Positions 11,617 through 20,044 of a DNA stretch of 34,127 nucleotides are shown piece by piece; position 1 is the first letter of the stretch; each line of letters begins with the position of its first letter. A model generated the notes under the pieces. That model was not told where the DNA came from. It did no database searches and saw nothing but the letters and a program-made list of their open reading frames with translations. This DNA is from Actinomycetes bacterium. Lineage in GTDB: Bacteria; Actinomycetota; Acidimicrobiia; Acidimicrobiales; RAAP-2. The translations under genes were made by a program, and so were the position numbers. The stretch spans positions 1 through 34,127 of the forward strand of contig JAKBNL010000019.1 of NCBI GenBank assembly GCA_021831035.1. Reading direction: 5' to 3'.

Positions 11617-11937
11617 GTGGTCCCAACCCCGCCGTCCCTGACCCAGCAGCAGCGCGTCGAGGCCTCCCGGCTCGCGGTCGCCAACCGCCGGCGCCGCGCC
11701 GAGGTCAAGCGCCTCGTCAAGACCGGCCAGCTCTCCCTGGAGGAGTTGTTCGAACTCGCCGCGCGCGAGGAGTGCATCGCCCAGATGCGCGCCTACGACC
11801 TCATCAGCGCCCTGCCGGCCATCGGCGAGGTGAAGGCCGAGCGCATCATGAAGGCCGCCCAGATCGCCAAGACCCGGCGCATCCGGGGACTGGGGCCCAA
11901 GCAGCGCGCCGAGCTGTTCCGGGCCCTTGTCCGGTGA
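11617..11937 (+). CDS. mihF: Integration host factor, actinobacterial type (mIHF)
   Basis: Nucleoid-associated DNA-binding protein specific to Actinobacteria, unrelated in sequence to the IHF-HU family. 106 residues: a basic helix RRRRAEVKRLVKTGQ, then the helix-two-turn-helix core LISALPAIGEVKAERIMKAA and the conserved KTRRIRGLGPKQRAEL end. The pyrF-mihF-gmk-rpoZ order is the classic actinobacterial arrangement. GTG 11617 follows a -10 box by six bases, so it is probably translated from a leaderless mRNA. The 3' end overlaps gmk by 11 bases. Confidence 0.95.
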   Translation: MVPTPPSLTQQQRVEASRLAVANRRRRAEVKRLVKTGQLSLEELFELAAREECIAQMRAYDLISALPAIGEVKAERIMKAAQIAKTRRIRGLGPKQRAELFRALVR

Positions 11938-12493
11938 GCCCCTCGTCGTCGTCCTGATCGGCCCGGGCGGCGTCGGCAAGGGGACCCTGGCGCGTCGCCT
12001 GGTCGAGCGCGACGGCCACCTGTGGCTCTCGCGCAGTTGGACGACGCGCCCGCCCCGACCCCACGAGACCGCCGCCGACTACGCCTTCGTCGAGCGCGAG
12101 GAGTTCGCCCGGGCCGCCGAGGAGGGTCGCTTCCTCGAGTGGGCCGAGTTCCACGGCCAGCTCTACGGCACGCCGCGCCCGACGCCGCCCGCCGGCCAGG
12201 ACGTGCTGCTCGAGATCGACGTCCAGGGCGCCGAGCAGGTCCGCCGGCTCATCCCCGACGCCCTGGTGGTGCTGGTGACCGTGCCCGACGCGTCCTCGCT
12301 CGAGGCGCGCCTGCGCGGACGCGGCGACGACGAGGCCCACGTGCGCGCGCGCCTGGCCAGCGCCCCCGAGGAGCTGGACCGGGGTCGGCGCCTGGCCGAC
12401 CGGGTGGTCGTCAACGACGACCCGGACCGGGCGGCCGGGGAGATCGTCTCTATACTGGAGGGGCTGCGTCGAGCCCGGCGCACCCCCGCCTGA
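11927..12493 (+). CDS. gmk: Guanylate kinase
   Basis: Phosphorylates GMP to GDP. 188 residues: P-loop GPGGVGKGT (about 13-21, Gly where many homologues have Ser), SWTTRPPRPHE and YAFVEREEF for GMP binding, FLEWAEFHGQLYGT, and LLEIDVQGAEQVR. TTG 11927 is the only suitable start in frame ahead of the P-loop; the nearby GTG at 11934 is in another frame and hits a stop. The start lies inside mihF (11-base overlap), so expression should be coupled to it. Confidence 0.95.
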   Translation: MSGEPLVVVLIGPGGVGKGTLARRLVERDGHLWLSRSWTTRPPRPHETAADYAFVEREEFARAAEEGRFLEWAEFHGQLYGTPRPTPPAGQDVLLEIDVQGAEQVRRLIPDALVVLVTVPDASSLEARLRGRGDDEAHVRARLASAPEELDRGRRLADRVVVNDDPDRAAGEIVSILEGLRRARRTPA

Positions 12494-12505
12494 CAAGGAC
12501 GCCCC

Positions 12506-12859
12506 ATGGCCGAACGCCCCACCCTCGTCGACCCGCCCATCGAGGACCTCCTCGGCAAGGTCGACGCGTCGCGGTTCACCCTGGTCGCGGTGTCCTCGAT
12601 CCGGGCCCGCCAGATCAACGAGTACTACAACGGACTCGGCGCGGGCCACGGCGGGGTCATCCCGCCCCAGGTGACCAGCCTGTCGAACAAGTCGCTGTCG
12701 ATCGCCATGGAGGAGCTCTTCGAGGGCAAGCTCCAGTACCACCGCCCGACCCCCGAGGAGATCGAGGCCGAGCGCGAGGCCGCCGAGGCGGCGGCCGAGG
12801 TCCGCACGGACGCGGGTCTCGACCTCGACGCGTTCAGCGATGCCCTCCGCGACGACTGA
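12506..12859 (+). CDS. rpoZ: RNA polymerase omega subunit
   Basis: Small RNA polymerase subunit that binds the beta' subunit and aids assembly. 117 residues; PIEDLLGKVDASRFTLVAVSSIRARQINEYYN is split between about residues 11 and 42, then VTSLSNKSLSIAMEELFEGKL (about 67-88) and an acidic Glu/Ala-rich tail. The SIRARQINEYYNGLG version is typical of actinobacteria. ATG 12506 has AAGGA about ten bases upstream. The end overlaps coaBC by 20 bases. Confidence 0.95.
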   Translation: MAERPTLVDPPIEDLLGKVDASRFTLVAVSSIRARQINEYYNGLGAGHGGVIPPQVTSLSNKSLSIAMEELFEGKLQYHRPTPEEIEAEREAAEAAAEVRTDAGLDLDAFSDALRDD

Positions 12860-14072
12860 GCCGCCGCCGCACCGCATCGTCCTAGGCGTCGCCGGCGGCG
12901 TCGCCGCCTACAAGTCGGCCGAGTTGGTCCGTCGGCTGCGCGCGCGCGGCTACGAGGTCGAGCCCGTCCTCACCCGCGAGGCGCAGCGCTTCATCGGTTC
13001 GGCGACCCTGGCCGCGCTCGCGGGCCGCCCCGTGCGCACCGAGCTCTTCGACGACCCCACGACCCCCATCCCGCACACCCGGCTCGGTCAGGGGGCCGAC
13101 TGCGTCGTGGTCGCCCCGGCGACGGCCCACCTGATCGCCCGCTACGCGCTGGGCCTGGCCGACGACCTGCTCACCGCCACCCTGCTCGCGACCCGGGCGC
13201 CGGTCGTGCTATGCCCGGCGATGCACACCGAGATGTGGGAGAGCCCCTCGGTGCGCGAGAACCTGGCCACGCTGCGCCGGCGCGGGGTGCTGGTGCTCGG
13301 CCCCGACGAGGGCCCCCTGGCCGGCGGGGACGCGGGTCCGGGGCGCCTGGTCGAGCCCGGGGCGATCTGTGAGTTCGTCGCGCGGGTGCTCGAGGGCTAC
13401 CGCGGGGTCCTCACCGGCCGACGGGTCCTCGTGAGCGCCGGCGGCACGCGCGAGGCGCTCGACCCGGTCCGGGTCCTCACGAACCGCTCCTCGGGCCGCC
13501 AGGGCGTGGCCCTGGCCGAGGTCGCCGCCCGCCTCGGGGCCGAGGTGACCCTGGTCACGGCCGGGGCCGACGAGGTCGCCCCCGACGTCGTGCGGCGCGT
13601 GGCGGTGGTGCGCGTCGAGAGCGCCGCCGAGATGCGCGACGCGCTGACACACGCCTTCGAGCGCGCCGACGCGCTGGTGATGGCGGCGGCCGTGTCGGAC
13701 TTCACCCTCGAGGCCCGCCCCGAGAAGATCAAGCGCCGCGACGGTGCGCCCACCCTGACGCTACGCGAGGCCCCCGACGTGCTGGCCGGGCTCGCGGCCG
13801 CCCGCCGGCCCGGTCAGGTGCTGGTGGGCTTCGCCGCCGAGACGACCGACGTCGAGGCCAACGCGGCGCGCAAGCTCGCCGACAAGGGCGTCGATTTGCT
13901 GGTCGTCAACGACGTCACCGCGCCCGGAGCCGGCTTCGACCACGCGACCAACGAGGTGGTGATCCTCGCGCGCGACGCGGCGCCCGAGCGCGTCCCGCTC
14001 GCCTCGAAAGGGGTCGTCGCCGAGGCCATCTTGGCTAGGGTGGCTGCGTTGCTGGACCGAGGAGCCCGATGA
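12840..14072 (+). CDS. coaBC: Bifunctional phosphopantothenoylcysteine decarboxylase/synthetase
   Basis: Two coenzyme A biosynthesis steps in one flavoprotein. N-terminal CoaC (about 1-185): [18 protein letters not shown], the presumed catalytic His in [30 protein letters not shown], and [14 protein letters not shown] (the PAMHTEMW form seen in actinobacteria rather than PAMNTxM). C-terminal CoaB (about 195-410): [26 protein letters not shown], and [17 protein letters not shown]. 410 residues, normal length. ATG 12840 lies 20 bases inside rpoZ. The stop overlaps metK in an ATGA. Confidence 0.96.
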   Translation: MPSATTEPPPHRIVLGVAGGVAAYKSAELVRRLRARGYEVEPVLTREAQRFIGSATLAALAGRPVRTELFDDPTTPIPHTRLGQGADCVVVAPATAHLIARYALGLADDLLTATLLATRAPVVLCPAMHTEMWESPSVRENLATLRRRGVLVLGPDEGPLAGGDAGPGRLVEPGAICEFVARVLEGYRGVLTGRRVLVSAGGTREALDPVRVLTNRSSGRQGVALAEVAARLGAEVTLVTAGADEVAPDVVRRVAVVRVESAAEMRDALTHAFERADALVMAAAVSDFTLEARPEKIKRRDGAPTLTLREAPDVLAGLAAARRPGQVLVGFAAETTDVEANAARKLADKGVDLLVVNDVTAPGAGFDHATNEVVILARDAAPERVPLASKGVVAEAILARVAALLDRGAR

Positions 14073-15265
14073 GCGACCGCACGCTGTTCACCTCCGAGTC
14101 GGTGACCGAGGGTCACCCCGACAAGATCGCCGACCAGATCTCCGACAGCGTGCTCGACGCCATCGTCGCCCAGGACCCCGACGCGCGCGTGGCCTGCGAG
14201 ACGCTGCTCACCACCGGGCTGTGCGTGGTGGCCGGCGAGGTCACCACGAGCGCCTCGGTCGACATCACCTCGATCGCACGCCGGGCGATCCTCGACATCG
14301 GTTACGACGACGGCGCGAAGGGCTTCGACGGGCGCACCTGCGCGGTGCTGGTCTCCCTGGGCCGCCAGAGCCCCGACATCGCCGGCGGCGTCGACCGGGC
14401 GCTCGAGTTGCGCGACGGCACCGGGAGCGAGGACGAGCTCAACGCCCTGGGCGCCGGCGACCAGGGGATGATGTTCGGCTACGCCTGCGACGACAACGAG
14501 GACTTCATGCCCCTGCCGATCTGGCTGGCGCACCGGCTCTCGATGCGCCTGGCCCAGGTGCGCCGCACCGGGCTGGTGCCCTACCTGCGCCCCGACGGCA
14601 AGACCCAGGTCACCATCGCCTACGAGGACGGCCGCCCCGTCGGCGTCGACACGGTGCTCGTCTCGACCCAGCACGAGGACCACGTCAGCCACGCCACCAT
14701 CGAGCACGACGTCATCGAGCACGTGATCGCCCCGGTGCTGCCCGGCGACCTCGAGCACCGCTCGCTGCGCACGATCGTGAACCCCTCGGGCAAGTTCGTC
14801 CTGGGCGGGCCCCACGCCGACGCCGGCCTCACGGGCCGCAAGGTGATCGTCGACACCTACGGCGGGATGGCCCGCCACGGCGGGGGCGCCTTCTCGGGCA
14901 AGGACCCCTCCAAGGTCGACCGGTCGGCCGCCTACGCCGCGCGCTGGGTGGCCAAGCACGTGGTCGCCGCCGGGGCGGCGCGCCGCTGCGAGGTCCAGGT
15001 GGCCTACGCCATCGGCATGGCCCGGCCGGTCTCGGTGCTCGTGGAGACCTTCGGCACCGAGCGGGTCGACACCGCCACCATCGCCAAGGCCATCGATGCC
15101 CTGTTCGACCTGCGTCCGGCCGCGATCATCCGCGACCTCGACCTGCGCCGGCCGATCTACGCGCGCACCGCCGCCTACGGCCACTTCGGCCGTTCCGACC
15201 AGGGCTTCACCTGGGAGCAGACCCCGCGGCTCGACGACCTGCGCCGCGAGCTCGACCTGGCCTAG
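14069..15265 (+). CDS. metK: S-adenosylmethionine synthetase
   Basis: Makes S-adenosylmethionine from ATP and methionine. 398 residues with the complete signatures [20 protein letters not shown] (near the N-terminus), [12 protein letters not shown], and [19 protein letters not shown] (about residues 270-290), plus the C-terminal GHFGR. ATG 14069 has GAGGAG (14059-14064) upstream and overlaps the coaBC stop in ATGA. No SAM riboswitch precedes it, since there is no leader. The TAG stop shares one base with the priA start. Confidence 0.97.
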   Translation: MSDRTLFTSESVTEGHPDKIADQISDSVLDAIVAQDPDARVACETLLTTGLCVVAGEVTTSASVDITSIARRAILDIGYDDGAKGFDGRTCAVLVSLGRQSPDIAGGVDRALELRDGTGSEDELNALGAGDQGMMFGYACDDNEDFMPLPIWLAHRLSMRLAQVRRTGLVPYLRPDGKTQVTIAYEDGRPVGVDTVLVSTQHEDHVSHATIEHDVIEHVIAPVLPGDLEHRSLRTIVNPSGKFVLGGPHADAGLTGRKVIVDTYGGMARHGGGAFSGKDPSKVDRSAAYAARWVAKHVVAAGAARRCEVQVAYAIGMARPVSVLVETFGTERVDTATIAKAIDALFDLRPAAIIRDLDLRRPIYARTAAYGHFGRSDQGFTWEQTPRLDDLRRELDLA

Positions 15266-16964
15266 TGGCCGGGGTCGTCCGGGTCCTCACCGAGGTCGCC
15301 CCGCTCGAGCGGGCCTTCGACTACCTCGATCGGGGGCTGGCGCTCGGCCCGGGCGACCGGGTGCGGGTGGCCCTCGGGCCGCGCTCGGTGCGCGGCTGGG
15401 TGGTCGAGGGCGAGGTCGCCGAGCCCGAGCGCGACCCCCGTGCCCTGCGGGCGATCACCGCGTCGCTCGGGCTCGGGCCGCCGCCCTCGGTGGTCGAACT
15501 GGCCCGCTGGGCCGCCTGGCGCTACGGCGCCCCGTGGAGCCACTTCCTCGCGACGGGCTCGCCGGCGCGCGTCGTGCGCGAGCTCCCGGTCGCCCCCGCC
15601 CCGGCCCCGGCCCCCCCGCCGCGGCGGCGCTTCGCGCCGGGGCTCCACCACCTGGCCCCGACCACCGACCCGATCGACCTCGTGCTCTCGGCCTACGAGG
15701 CCACCCGCGCGCGCGAGGGCACGCTGCTCGTGGTCGTGCCCCACGAGGGGTGGGCCGAGCGGCTCGGGTCGCGCCTCGAGCGCCGCGGGCTGTCGGTCGC
15801 GCGCGAGGACTGGGCGCGGGCCCGGGCCGGCTGGCCGGTCGTGGTGGGCACGCGGGCCGCGGCCTTCGCGCCCGCCCCCGGCTGGCCGGGGCGGTCGTGC
15901 TCGACGCCGACGACGACGCGCTCGCCTCGAGCGCCGCGCCGACCTGGGACGCGCCGACCGTCGTGGCCGAACGGTGCCGGCGCGACGGGGCCCCGCTGTG
16001 GATGGGCGCGCTCTGGCCGGCGCCGGGCCTCGTCGGGCGGGGCGGCTACGAGCGCGACCCCGACCTCGTCGGGGGGTGGCCGCGGGTCGTCGTGGTCGAC
16101 CGGCGCGACCGCGACCCCCACGAGGGGGCGCTCGCCCCGGAGGTCCTCGAGGCGGCGCGCCGCGCCATCGCCGGCGACGAGCCGGTGGCCCTCGCGGTCG
16201 TGCTCCAGCGCCTCGGGACGGGACGGCTGCTCGCCTGCGGGCGCTGTCGGGCGCTGGCGCGCTGTCCCCGGTGCGGCCAGGCCGAGTCCGAGGCCGAGGG
16301 GGGACTGGTGTGCCCGGAGGGCCACGCCCGGGCGCGCTTTTGCGCCGCGTGCGCCTCGACGGCGCTGCACCGGGTGCGCTCGGGAGTGACGACCCTGGCG
16401 CGCGACGTCGCGGCCCAGCTGGGCGTCGCCGTCGGCGAGGTGACGGCCGCGCGCCCCTACGACGGCGCGGCGCGGGTGGTGGTGGGCACCGAGGCGCTCT
16501 TCGCCTCGGTGCGCCGGGCCGGGGCGGTCTGCTTCGCCGACGCCGACCAGTACCTGCTCGCCCCGCGCGCGACGGCCCGTCGCCAGTTCCTCCACGCGCT
16601 CGGGCGCGCCGGTCGGCTCGTCGGCGCCCGACGCGAGGGGCGCGGTGCGCTCTTCGTCCAGACCCGACGCGGCGACGACCCCGTCCTCGAGGCCGTCGTC
16701 GCGGCGCGCTTCGAGGACCTCGTGGCCGCCGAGATCGCCGAGGCCGCGTTGCTGGGCCTCTCGCCCTTCGGGGGCGAGGCTCGCCTCTCGGGCGAGGGCG
16801 CGGCCGAGCTGGCCGAGGAACTCCGCGCCCGGGGGGTGAGCGTGCGCGAGGGCGCGGGGGGCTTCGTCGCGCGCGCCCGCGACGTCGCGACGCTCTGTGA
16901 CGCGCTGGCCGCGTGCGCGTCGCGACGGCGTTGTCGGGTCGCCGTGGCGGGGGGCGACGGGTAA
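15265..16964 (+). CDS. priA: PriA-like primosomal protein N', apparent single-base frameshift
   Basis: Replication-restart protein of the actinobacterial, helicase-dead PriA type. The reading frame from GTG 15265 matches PriA up to GTRAAAFAPAPG (codon ending 15882) and then degenerates; from 15882 another frame continues the protein with LAGAVVLDADDDAL. One missing base, most likely a G at 15880-15881 next to a run of five C, restores a protein of about 566 residues ending at TAA 16962-16964. The Cys-rich zinc region (CGRCRALARCPRCG ... CAAC) follows. No Walker A is present, and the DEAH motif is replaced by LDADDD, as in other actinobacterial PriA. The break may be a sequencing error or a true mutation. 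Confidence 0.8.
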
Positions 16965-16967
16965 CGT
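16962..16967 (+). promoter_or_regulatory. -10 box of a leaderless def transcript, built on the priA stop
   Basis: TAACGT fits TAnnnT; its first three bases are the TAA stop of priA. It ends six bases before the GTG of def, which lacks a Shine-Dalgarno, so transcription would begin at the start codon. No clear -35 is seen. Confidence 0.5.
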
Positions 16968-16973
16968 GGACCG

Positions 16974-17480
16974 GTGAGCCTGCTGCCGATCCGCGTCTTT
17001 CCGGATCCGGTCCTCACCACGCCCACCACCGAGGTCACCGAGATCGACGGGGCGCTGGCCGCGCTGTGCGACTCGATGATCGAGACGATGTACGACGCGC
17101 CGGGCGTGGGGCTCGCGGCTAACCAGATCGGGGTGGGCCAGCGCTTCTTCGTCTACGACGCCGGCGAGGGGCCACGGGTCGTGATCAACCCGCGGATCGT
17201 CGAGACCTCGGGCGAGTGGGAGTACGACGAGGGTTGCCTCTCGGTGCCCGGGATGGGCTGGCCGATCACCCGGCCCGGGACGGTCCACCTGGTCGGGGTG
17301 GACCTCGAGGGCCGCGGGCTCGACGTCGTGGCCACCGAGCTCGAGGCCCGCATCTTCTTGCACGAGACCGACCACCTCGACGGACACCTCCTGCTTGACC
17401 GGCTGGACGAGGACGAGCGCAGAGAGGCGCTGCGCGAGTTGCGCGGGCGGCGGCTGCGCCTCGGCCGGCGCGCCGACTAG
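16974..17480 (+). CDS. def: Peptide deformylase
   Basis: Metalloenzyme that removes the formyl group from nascent proteins. 168 residues, with all three motifs: GVGLAANQIG (44-53), EGCLSVPG (86-93, metal ligand Cys88) and HETDHLDG (130-137, ligands His130 and His134, catalytic Glu131). GTG 16974 sits six bases behind a -10 box. The stop TAG is immediately followed by the ATG of fmt, so the enzymes that add and remove the formyl group are made together. Confidence 0.97.
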   Translation: MSLLPIRVFPDPVLTTPTTEVTEIDGALAALCDSMIETMYDAPGVGLAANQIGVGQRFFVYDAGEGPRVVINPRIVETSGEWEYDEGCLSVPGMGWPITRPGTVHLVGVDLEGRGLDVVATELEARIFLHETDHLDGHLLLDRLDEDERREALRELRGRRLRLGRRAD

Positions 17481-18371
17481 ATGCGCCTCGCCTTCCTCGG
17501 CACCCCGCGCGCGGCGGTGCCGACGCTGGAGGCGCTGCTCGACGTCGGCCACGACGTGGCCCTCGTCGTCACCCGGCCCGATCGTCGGCGGTCCCGGGGC
17601 GGGCCGCCCGAGCCCAGCGCCGTGAAGCGTCGCGCCCTCGAGCGCGGCCTGCGCGTGACGAGCCGCCTCGAGGACGTGCTCGACGCCGGGGTCGAGCGCG
17701 GGGTCGTCGTCGCCTACGGCGCGCTCGTGCCGCCCGCGGTGCTCGCGGCGGTGCCGATGCTCAACGTCCACTTCTCCCTGCTGCCGCGCTGGCGCGGCGC
17801 CGCCCCGGTCGAGCGGGCCATCCTGGCCGGCGACGCCCTGAGCGGGGTGACGATCATCACGCTCGAAGAGACCCTCGACACCGGGCCGGTCCACGCGTCG
17901 GCGTCGCTCGAGGTCGACGACAAGGACGCGGCGACGCTCACCGACGAGCTGGCCGCGCTCGGGGCCCGACTGCTGGTCGGGGTGCTGGCGGACCCCGCGG
18001 CCCTCGAGGGGGCGCACTCCCAGGAGGGCGAGGCGACCTACGCGAGGAAGATCACCAAGGGCGAGCGGGCCCTCGACCCCTCGGCCACGGCCGCCCGGGC
18101 CGGGCGGGTGGTGCGCCTGGGCGGCGCCCACCTCGAGTGCGACGGCCGACGGCTCATCGTCGAGCGCGTCGCGCCCAGCGCCGCGCGCGTCGCGGCCGGC
18201 ACCGTCGCGCTCGTCGAGGGGCGGGTCGTGCTCGGCGTCGCCGACGGCGCGCTCGAGCTCGTCGCGGTCCGACCGGCCGGGCGGGGCTCGATGGCGGCGG
18301 CGGCGTGGTGGCGCGGACGACGCGCGGGGGACTCGACGACGTGGTCGAGCGGCGCGAGCGACCCCCTCTAG
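17481..18371 (+). CDS. fmt: Methionyl-tRNA formyltransferase
   Basis: Formylates initiator Met-tRNA using 10-formyl-tetrahydrofolate. 296 residues, slightly shorter than the usual 310. N-terminal Rossmann domain with RLAFLGTPRAAVPTLEALL, catalytic residues Asn95 and His97 (LNVHFSLLPRWRGAAPVERA) and Asp133 (LDTGP). The C-terminal OB-like domain begins near ATYARKITKGERALDP (about 193) and ends in a low-complexity tail. ATG 17481 abuts the def stop. The TAG stop forms the first half of the -10 box of rpe. Confidence 0.95.
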   Translation: MRLAFLGTPRAAVPTLEALLDVGHDVALVVTRPDRRRSRGGPPEPSAVKRRALERGLRVTSRLEDVLDAGVERGVVVAYGALVPPAVLAAVPMLNVHFSLLPRWRGAAPVERAILAGDALSGVTIITLEETLDTGPVHASASLEVDDKDAATLTDELAALGARLLVGVLADPAALEGAHSQEGEATYARKITKGERALDPSATAARAGRVVRLGGAHLECDGRRLIVERVAPSAARVAAGTVALVEGRVVLGVADGALELVAVRPAGRGSMAAAAWWRGRRAGDSTTWSSGASDPL

Positions 18372-18374
18372 GCT
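18369..18374 (+). promoter_or_regulatory. -10 box of a leaderless rpe transcript, built on the fmt stop
   Basis: TAGGCT fits TAnnnT; its TAG is the stop codon of fmt. It ends six bases before the GTG of rpe, which has no Shine-Dalgarno. A weak -35-like TCGAGC (18345-18350) lies 18 bases upstream. Confidence 0.5.
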
Positions 18375-18380
18375 GAGCGC

Positions 18381-19067
18381 GTGAGCGCGCACCCCGCCGG
18401 TGAGGTCGGCTCCCTGCGCGTCGCGCCCTCGATCCTGTCGGCCGACTTCGGGCGCCTCGGCGCGTGCGTCGCCGAGGTCGACGCCGAGACCGACTGGCTG
18501 CACGTGGACGTGATGGACGGCCACTTCGTGCCCAACGTGAGCCTCGGCCCCCCGGTGGTCGCCTCGCTGCGGCGCTACAGCGGGCGCTTCTTCGACTGCC
18601 ACCTCATGATGAGCGAGCCCGGCCGCTACCTCGAGGCCTTCGCCCGCGCCGGCGCCGACGGCTGCACCGTGCACGTCGAGGTGGGCGGCACCGACGACCT
18701 GATCGACCAGGCGCGCGCGCTCGGGGTGCGCGTCGGGCTCGCGGCCAACCCCGACACGCCCCTGTCCGCCGTCGAGCCGTACCTCGGGCGGATCGACCTG
18801 CTGCTGCTCATGACCGTCGTCCCCGGCTTCGGCGGCCAGTCCTTCATGGCCGAGGTGATGGACAAGGTCGCGCGCGCGCGCGCCGCGATCGACGCCGACG
18901 GGCTCGCGCTCGACCTCGAGGTCGACGGCGGGATCGACCCCGCGACGGCCCCCGTCGCGGTGGCCGCCGGGGCCAACGTGCTGGTGGCCGGCTCGGCGAT
19001 CTTCGCTCGGCCCGACCCGCTCGGGGCGGCCCGGGCGCTGCGGGCCGCCGCCGCCGCGGCGCGATGA
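18381..19067 (+). CDS. rpe: Ribulose-phosphate 3-epimerase
   Basis: Interconverts ribulose 5-phosphate and xylulose 5-phosphate in the pentose phosphate pathway; ribulose 5-phosphate is also the substrate of RibBA encoded just downstream. 228 residues, TIM barrel: VAPSILSADFGRL (14-26), HVDVMDGHFVPN (41-52, metal-binding His/Asp), CHLMMSEP, MTVVPGFGGQSF and the catalytic Asp in LDLEVDGGI, then AGSAIF for phosphate binding. It starts at GTG 18381 and overlaps ribD by an ATGA. The rsmB gene often found between fmt and rpe in actinobacteria is absent. Confidence 0.96.
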   Translation: MSAHPAGEVGSLRVAPSILSADFGRLGACVAEVDAETDWLHVDVMDGHFVPNVSLGPPVVASLRRYSGRFFDCHLMMSEPGRYLEAFARAGADGCTVHVEVGGTDDLIDQARALGVRVGLAANPDTPLSAVEPYLGRIDLLLLMTVVPGFGGQSFMAEVMDKVARARAAIDADGLALDLEVDGGIDPATAPVAVAAGANVLVAGSAIFARPDPLGAARALRAAAAAAR

Positions 19068-20044
19068 TCGACCTCGAGGGGGCGATGGCCGCGGCGCGCG
19101 CCGCGGCCGCCACCGCCCGCCTCGACGCCCCGCCCAACCCGTGGGTCGGGGCGGTGGTCGTCGACGACCTCGGCGAGGTGCTCGCCACCGGGGCGACGGC
19201 CCCGCCGGGCGGCCCCCACGCCGAGGTGACGGCCCTCGCCGCGGCCGGGGCGCGCGCACGGGGCGCGACGCTCGTGGTGACCCTCGAGCCTTGCGCCCAC
19301 ACCGGGCGCACGCCGCCGTGCGTGGAGGCGATCGAGGCGGCCGGCATCGCCCGGGTCGTCGTCGGGCTCCGCGACCCCGACGCGCGCGTGGCCGGTCGGG
19401 GACTCGACCACCTGCGCGCGGCCGGGGTCGGGGTGGTCGAGGGCGTCGGCGCGTCGGCCGTCGCCGACCAGCTCGCCGCCTACCTGACCCACCGGCGCAC
19501 CGGCCGGCCCTACGTGGTGGCCAAGGTGGCCGCCACCCTGGACGGCATGGTCGCCGTGGCCGACGGCTCCAGCCGGTGGATCACCGGGGAGGCGGCGCGC
19601 GCCGACGCCCACCGCCTGCGCGCCGAGAGCCAGGCGATCCTCGTGGGGGCGGGCACGGTGCGCGCCGACGACCCCCGCCTGACCGCCCGGCTGGGGGAGC
19701 GGACCTACGAGCCCCTGCGGGTGGTGCTTGGGACGGCGCCGCCCGCGGCGCGGGTCCGCCCGTGCCTGGAGCGCTCGGGCGAGCTCGGCCCGATCCTCGA
19801 CGAGCTGGGCGGCCTCGACGTCCTCCAGGTCCTCCTCGAGGGGGGCCCGCGCACCCTGAGCGCGTTCCTCGAGGCGGGCCTGGTCGACCGGCTGGTGTGG
19901 TACGTCGCGCCGGCCCTCGCGGGCCCGAAGGGCCTCTCGGCCCTGGTGGGGCTGGTCACCCCTACGATGGAGACCCTGAGGCGCGGCCGCCTGGTCGCCG
20001 TGACGCGCCTGGGAGCGGACGTACGGCTCGACGTGGAGGTCTGA
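19064..20044 (+). CDS. ribD: Bifunctional riboflavin deaminase/reductase RibD
   Basis: Deaminates and reduces the GTP-derived pyrimidine in riboflavin synthesis. N-terminal zinc deaminase (about 1-140): NPWVGAVVV, catalytic HAEV (His52, Glu54), and PCAHTGRTPPC (zinc Cys77, Cys86). C-terminal reductase (about 145-326): KVAATLDGMVA, SSRWITGEAARADAHRLR, ILVGAGTVRADDPRLTAR, VLLEGGPRTLSAFL. At 326 residues it is on the short side because the stretch between RPCLER and LQVLLEGG is compressed. ATG 19064 overlaps the rpe stop; the stop shares one base with ribBA (TGATG). Confidence 0.95.
   Translation: MIDLEGAMAAARAAAATARLDAPPNPWVGAVVVDDLGEVLATGATAPPGGPHAEVTALAAAGARARGATLVVTLEPCAHTGRTPPCVEAIEAAGIARVVVGLRDPDARVAGRGLDHLRAAGVGVVEGVGASAVADQLAAYLTHRRTGRPYVVAKVAATLDGMVAVADGSSRWITGEAARADAHRLRAESQAILVGAGTVRADDPRLTARLGERTYEPLRVVLGTAPPAARVRPCLERSGELGPILDELGGLDVLQVLLEGGPRTLSAFLEAGLVDRLVWYVAPALAGPKGLSALVGLVTPTMETLRRGRLVAVTRLGADVRLDVEV

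Noticed and set aside
12022..12885. Plus-strand frame overlapping gmk and rpoZ
   Set aside because: Shifted frame of two clear housekeeping genes; Arg/Pro-rich without motifs.
14040..14069. SAM riboswitch before metK
   Set aside because: metK overlaps coaBC by four bases; no leader exists.
15693..19259. Open frame of 1188 codons on the minus strand across priA-def-fmt-rpe-ribD
   Set aside because: It runs antisense to five recognised genes and has only Arg/Pro/Gly-rich composition; same GC-bias artefact.
20030..20044. FMN riboswitch before riboflavin genes
   Set aside because: ribD overlaps rpe and ribBA overlaps ribD, so there is no untranslated leader to hold one.
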